Below are positions 60,651 through 64,000 of a DNA stretch of 64,000 nt, piece by piece. A program made the position numbers and the translations under genes. Source of the stretch: Dryococelus australis (lineage: Eukaryota > Arthropoda > Insecta > Phasmatodea > Phasmatidae); NCBI GenBank assembly GCA_029891345.1, contig CM056997.1:217700712-217764711 (forward strand), read 5' to 3'. A model generated the notes under the pieces. That model saw only the letters and a program-made list of their open reading frames with translations. It was not told where the DNA came from and did no database searches. Positions within the stretch are counted from its first letter, which is position 1. Each line of letters starts with the position of its first letter.

Positions 60651-61611
60651 GGGCCCATTTCACAAAACTACAAATTTACAAGTTATTAGTTATCCCTACA
60701 AGTATTGCTATTCACAAGTACTTATTTGTGTTTCCTGAAAAGTTTTGGTGCACTAGTACTTACTAGTTCCTTTCTAAAAGTGTACTTGTTTATTTTACAA
60801 GTAATCAAACTACCGAAATCAAATGAAATTACATTCACTGCACTGAACAACATCAGAAAATGTAAAGATGTCTTCTTTGGTACTTTTTCAGATAATTTAA
60901 CCGTGCCTGTAAAATTATAAAAATAGGAGAATACTCCAGAGAGTGTGATGGCTTTTGGCCTTAAATTTCGGGAAAGAGATATAACCTCAAAGGAATACCT
61001 TTTAGTAAAATTTAAAAAAACATTAATTGAAACAATACTATTTTGCAACAACATGTTATTTTATGTTACGTGCACCAAAAAATAATATAACTAAAATCTT
61101 TTTACCTGATATAAGTAAGACACACATTTATGTAGACGTTTTTATTTTGTCTTACATGATACTTTTGTGTGTCGATAATGAGATGGATTTACCATTAACA
61201 TAAACTGGAAATATAAAACATGACATAGTTGTATATGAGTTTATAAGCTGTCAGCAAAGTCATTATATACACAGATAAAACCAAACTACATATCCACTTT
61301 TAACCTAAATTGTCTTCGATGTCTGTGATACCCAAGTGCATTATGCTTGTTTAATCTTCTTCTGAATTGCTAATAAACATGTGTGTTTATTATTCGCAAA
61401 ATAAAATATGATAAATTATATTTTTCAAGTGTTTAGAGAAGGTTTGTAAATTTGTGAAACCGAGCTACTTGTAACTATTAAAAAATTCACTTGTAAGTTG
61501 TAGACACTAGAAAATGATGGAAGATTTGTGAAAAACAAATTTTTTACTACTCGCAAGATACAAGAATTTCACTTATATCATTGTAGACTTGTAGTTTTGT
61601 GAAATGGGCCC
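60651..61611. mobile_element. PIF/Harbinger-type DNA transposon, non-autonomous
   Basis: The ends start GGGCCCATTTCACAAAAC and are perfect inverted repeats for 23 bp (60651-60673 and the complement of 61589-61611). They are flanked by a 3-bp duplication CAG (60648-60650, 61612-61614), as expected of Harbinger (TWA or CWG targets). At 961 bp it is too short for a transposase. The plus strand at about 60820-61010 has protein-like traces (EITFTALNNIRKCKDVFFGT) that may be left over from the Myb/SANT-like second protein of an autonomous parent; this is a guess. Intact ends suggest moderate age. Confidence 0.85.
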
Positions 61612-61614
61612 CAG

Positions 61615-61695
61615 TGGTCTGTCAGCCATATAAATTCTACTATGTCTCTGGTGGCCATGTTGGTAGCCAGAAGTGACTGACCACCAAAATGGCAC
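61615..61695 (+). repeat. GGCCATTTTGGCAGCC repeats, right part
   Basis: GTGGCCATGTTGGTAGCCAGA and ACCACCAAAATGGCACC, the latter inverted. Confidence 0.7.
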
Positions 61696-63780
61696 CCACT
61701 CACACACCTTCAATGGCATTCGACAACATTATGCACCAGGAAGGTTCCTATGACGAAGCCCTGCCAGCACAAGACCAGTGGACATCTTGGCCCTGTATGA
61801 ATAAGCCCCAAATCAAACCACCTCCCTTCACCTGCTCCCATCTGCACTGTGACATCACCATGCAAGGTGGCGAACCCCAGGCTGAGCACGCATACCTGCA
61901 ACAGAAAGCAGACACTTCCCTTCCAGATATCATGCATAGATTTACTGTCCACACGACATACAATAAGCTATGACACGTGGACATAATCTGGATTAACAAC
62001 TAGCTATTCAATATCCTGTCAATACCACCAACAAGTAATTATTTGAGCCATGTATACACAACATGTATAAGACACAAATAACATGACTGTTGGAGAGGCT
62101 GGCAGAATATGGAATAGGTAAATTTACAATTCCGAAAGTGAAATAAGACTATGATATAAAAAAACCACAAACTAAGTGTGAAACTGAACAAAGAAAGATT
62201 AAAGCACACAGAAGAGTAAAGGGGACAGGTAGAGGAAAAGTGCAATGTGTGTAAGAAGAAAAGTATATTCGATACAGACACCAGACAATTCAATGGTAAA
62301 TGGTACATATACAAGATTCCACATTCCCATTAACGCCAATAGGATAAGCATTGAGCCCCCTCCGCCACGGAGGATGAAAAAACAGTTCCCTAGGTCGGAG
62401 GCTCAAAATAGATGCCAAATCCCCGGGTATATAGTGGTTATGTAGAATAAACATTTGTTGAGGTTATTGAGTGGTTATGTGCTGGAGTAAGAAGTAGTGG
62501 ATGAAGTTGTAGATAATAATAAATATAGTGCCTAAGTACATCGAACCATTGATAAAGGTAGTGATTAAGAGAGGGAGAGTTTGTGCCTTTAGCAAATAAT
62601 TAGAAATGTATGAAACAATTATGCATGAATGTGAAACAGTAAATGTATCGTACATGTTAGTAACATGCGCTAGGCAAGGGATAAATGTGACATCCCCATT
62701 AGTGGGTGCCGACATGCTACTAGAACCATCTTCAAAAAATACATAGCAGTGAAACTTGTGATAGCAATATTATAGTACTACTACTATATTTCCTCGAGAA
62801 TGCCATCGAATGCAAAACATTACCCAGGACATTGGTGAAACACCTGTGCAGGATAGGGTCTGCTCCCCACATGTTTCCCAGCACACTACCAGCCTGCATA
62901 TGTGACAGGGAAGATCAGATCCCATGTAGGCACTCTGGTATGCTGAAGCCAGGCCATAAGTATACCAAACATGTTGAGTATGACTCGCATGTGGTATACC
63001 AGGGCAGAATGTTCCGATGTTGAGGGATGGAACCAGAGTGTGGGGGATAAAAAACAGTCATATACGTGGTAGCAAAGCGTACAACTAGCCAGAACACCTG
63101 ACCAGCTGTAGTATGTTCTTCAACATGCTGTAAATGCCCACAGCATAGACACACACACACTGGAAACATGCATGACAAAACATTACATAACTCCAGTACG
63201 TACTTGGGTGTGTCATCCAGGCAAGCCAACACACCTGGTAGGATTGATATGTCTCCCACATACACAATAGTATGCTGGAACTGGAGCAGAAGAATGCCAG
63301 CATACCTGGCAGGATATACAGCTCCTACTTGAAGTTCCATTATGCCGGGAGAAACTCTACACATACACAAGATGTTCGGTGTGGGAGAGTGGATTGAAAG
63401 TGCTTATACTTCGACAATCCCAGGGCGAGGAACTACCTCCTACTATGCACCCCGACCTGGTTGCCCTCCTGGGGACAGATATATTCATGATGATACATGC
63501 CTGCCCTGCATGTGTATGTCTAGACCTACCCATCATAGCAATACAAGATGGTATTATTCCATCATCCAGGATCTGATGCTTGTTAACCATCCACGAAAGT
63601 GCGAGTTTATTGCTGCATTCGGTGTTAACATTGTGTTGGTGCTACCTAATGACATGGACCTTCACCCTCATGAGTTGGTGGTGCTGAAGAATGCATCTGT
63701 AGATCTCGATGGAGATGGCTTGATGGTTGATGCTCTTCTAAACCTCCTTGGACCCATTTCACAATCTTATCCCTGAACAT
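61690..63780. other. Less AT-rich stretch with competing open frames
   Basis: Base composition shifts to clearly higher GC from 61690, most strongly at 62820-63780. Frames of 60-150 codons overlap on both strands (for example 62915-63370 minus and 63342-63776 plus). None has a domain I recognise. The phrase ACACCTGGTAGGAT or close variants recurs near 62839, 63229 and 63302. Because a viral-type polymerase fragment follows on the minus strand, this may be further sequence of the same fossil. Confidence 0.35.
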
Positions 63781-63789
63781 ATTTGCATT

Positions 63790-64000
63790 CAATTTCGCCC
63801 TCAGCCTGACGAACTCCATAATGTTACTTCCCCTGCAATCATCCTTAAATTTGCTTATAATCTTGGCATTCACAACAGAGTATGTAGTATTAGTGGGAGG
63901 ATAACTACTGATGTTGAATCCAGCCACAAACACCGGGTCTGAGGCCAGGTCATGATAGAAAACTGGACATGATATGGCCATAACGAAGGAATTGGCATCC
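63790..64000 (-). pseudogene. Fossil viral-type DNA polymerase B fragment (C-terminal side)
   Basis: The minus strand reads NISSYPPTNTTYSVVN, then KIISKFKDDCRGSNIMEFV and LRAKL. This matches the pattern I remember from the C-terminal part of protein-primed (type 2) DNA polymerase B genes of Polinton-like elements, where a DTS-YPP segment is followed by GKFKDE and EFVGLRxKMYS. The fragment runs off the right edge of the window, so the rest lies beyond 64000. It is probably broken. It is separate from the N-terminal piece at 27.4-28.3 kb. Confidence 0.45.

Noticed and set aside
60722-61054. 110-codon minus-strand frame inside the Harbinger element
   Set aside because: The element is non-autonomous, and weak protein-like traces are on the plus strand, not the minus.

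Overview
The window looks like intergenic or intronic DNA from a large, repeat-rich arthropod genome, most likely an insect. It is strongly AT-rich, with long (TA)n, (GA)n and (TG)n tracts, tRNA-derived SINEs, old Polinton (Maverick) remains of the insect type, a PIF/Harbinger element and many degenerate tandem repeats. There is no dense gene array, no bacterial operon structure, no CRISPR array and no intact recognisable host protein gene. Species cannot be named from the sequence. Family names below come from memory of motifs, not from a search. || Layout. 0-5.7 kb: a 39-bp repeat array whose minus strand reads as an acidic 13-residue repeat; a weak exon candidate at 4.6 kb; an old interspersed element at 4.85-5.67 kb with an exact 38-bp tandem array resembling tRNA A-boxes. 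6.4-7.8 kb: CpG-rich island. 9.1-11.0 kb: repeat array, with a second copy at 29.6-30.4 kb. 11.2 kb: near-perfect palindrome. 12.3-13.8 kb: hairpin-bearing tandem repeats beside an inverted-ended element. 14.5 kb: SINE. 16.5-17.8 kb: single copy of a long repeat that reappears as both ends of a 6.1-kb element at 49.9-56.0 kb. 18.8-19.3 kb: tandem array. 22.5-28.3 kb: decayed Polinton parts (capsid genes, phospholipase A2-like gene, integrase with chromodomain, zinc-finger/polymerase start). 31.1-33.1 kb: two CpG-rich islands, the second a possible promoter and 5' exon. 33.7-46.9 kb: several inverted-ended elements with internal tRNA-like sequences, a 27-unit 39-bp minisatellite, and a 2.2-kb foldback structure with a tRNA-Leu-like sequence in its loop. 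47.7-48.1 and 57.3-57.8 kb: CpG-rich islands. 56.3 and 59.7 kb: more SINEs. 60.65-61.61 kb: a well-defined Harbinger element. 61.7-64.0 kb: less AT-rich, with a fossil viral-type DNA polymerase B fragment at the edge. || The genes do not form a working system. The main themes are (1) tRNA-like sequences repeatedly found inside elements with inverted ends, (2) a 6.1-kb element with inverted repeats of about 1.3 kb and an unidentified decayed, protein-like interior, and (3) CpG-rich islands in AT-rich DNA as the best candidates for host regulatory or exonic sequence.
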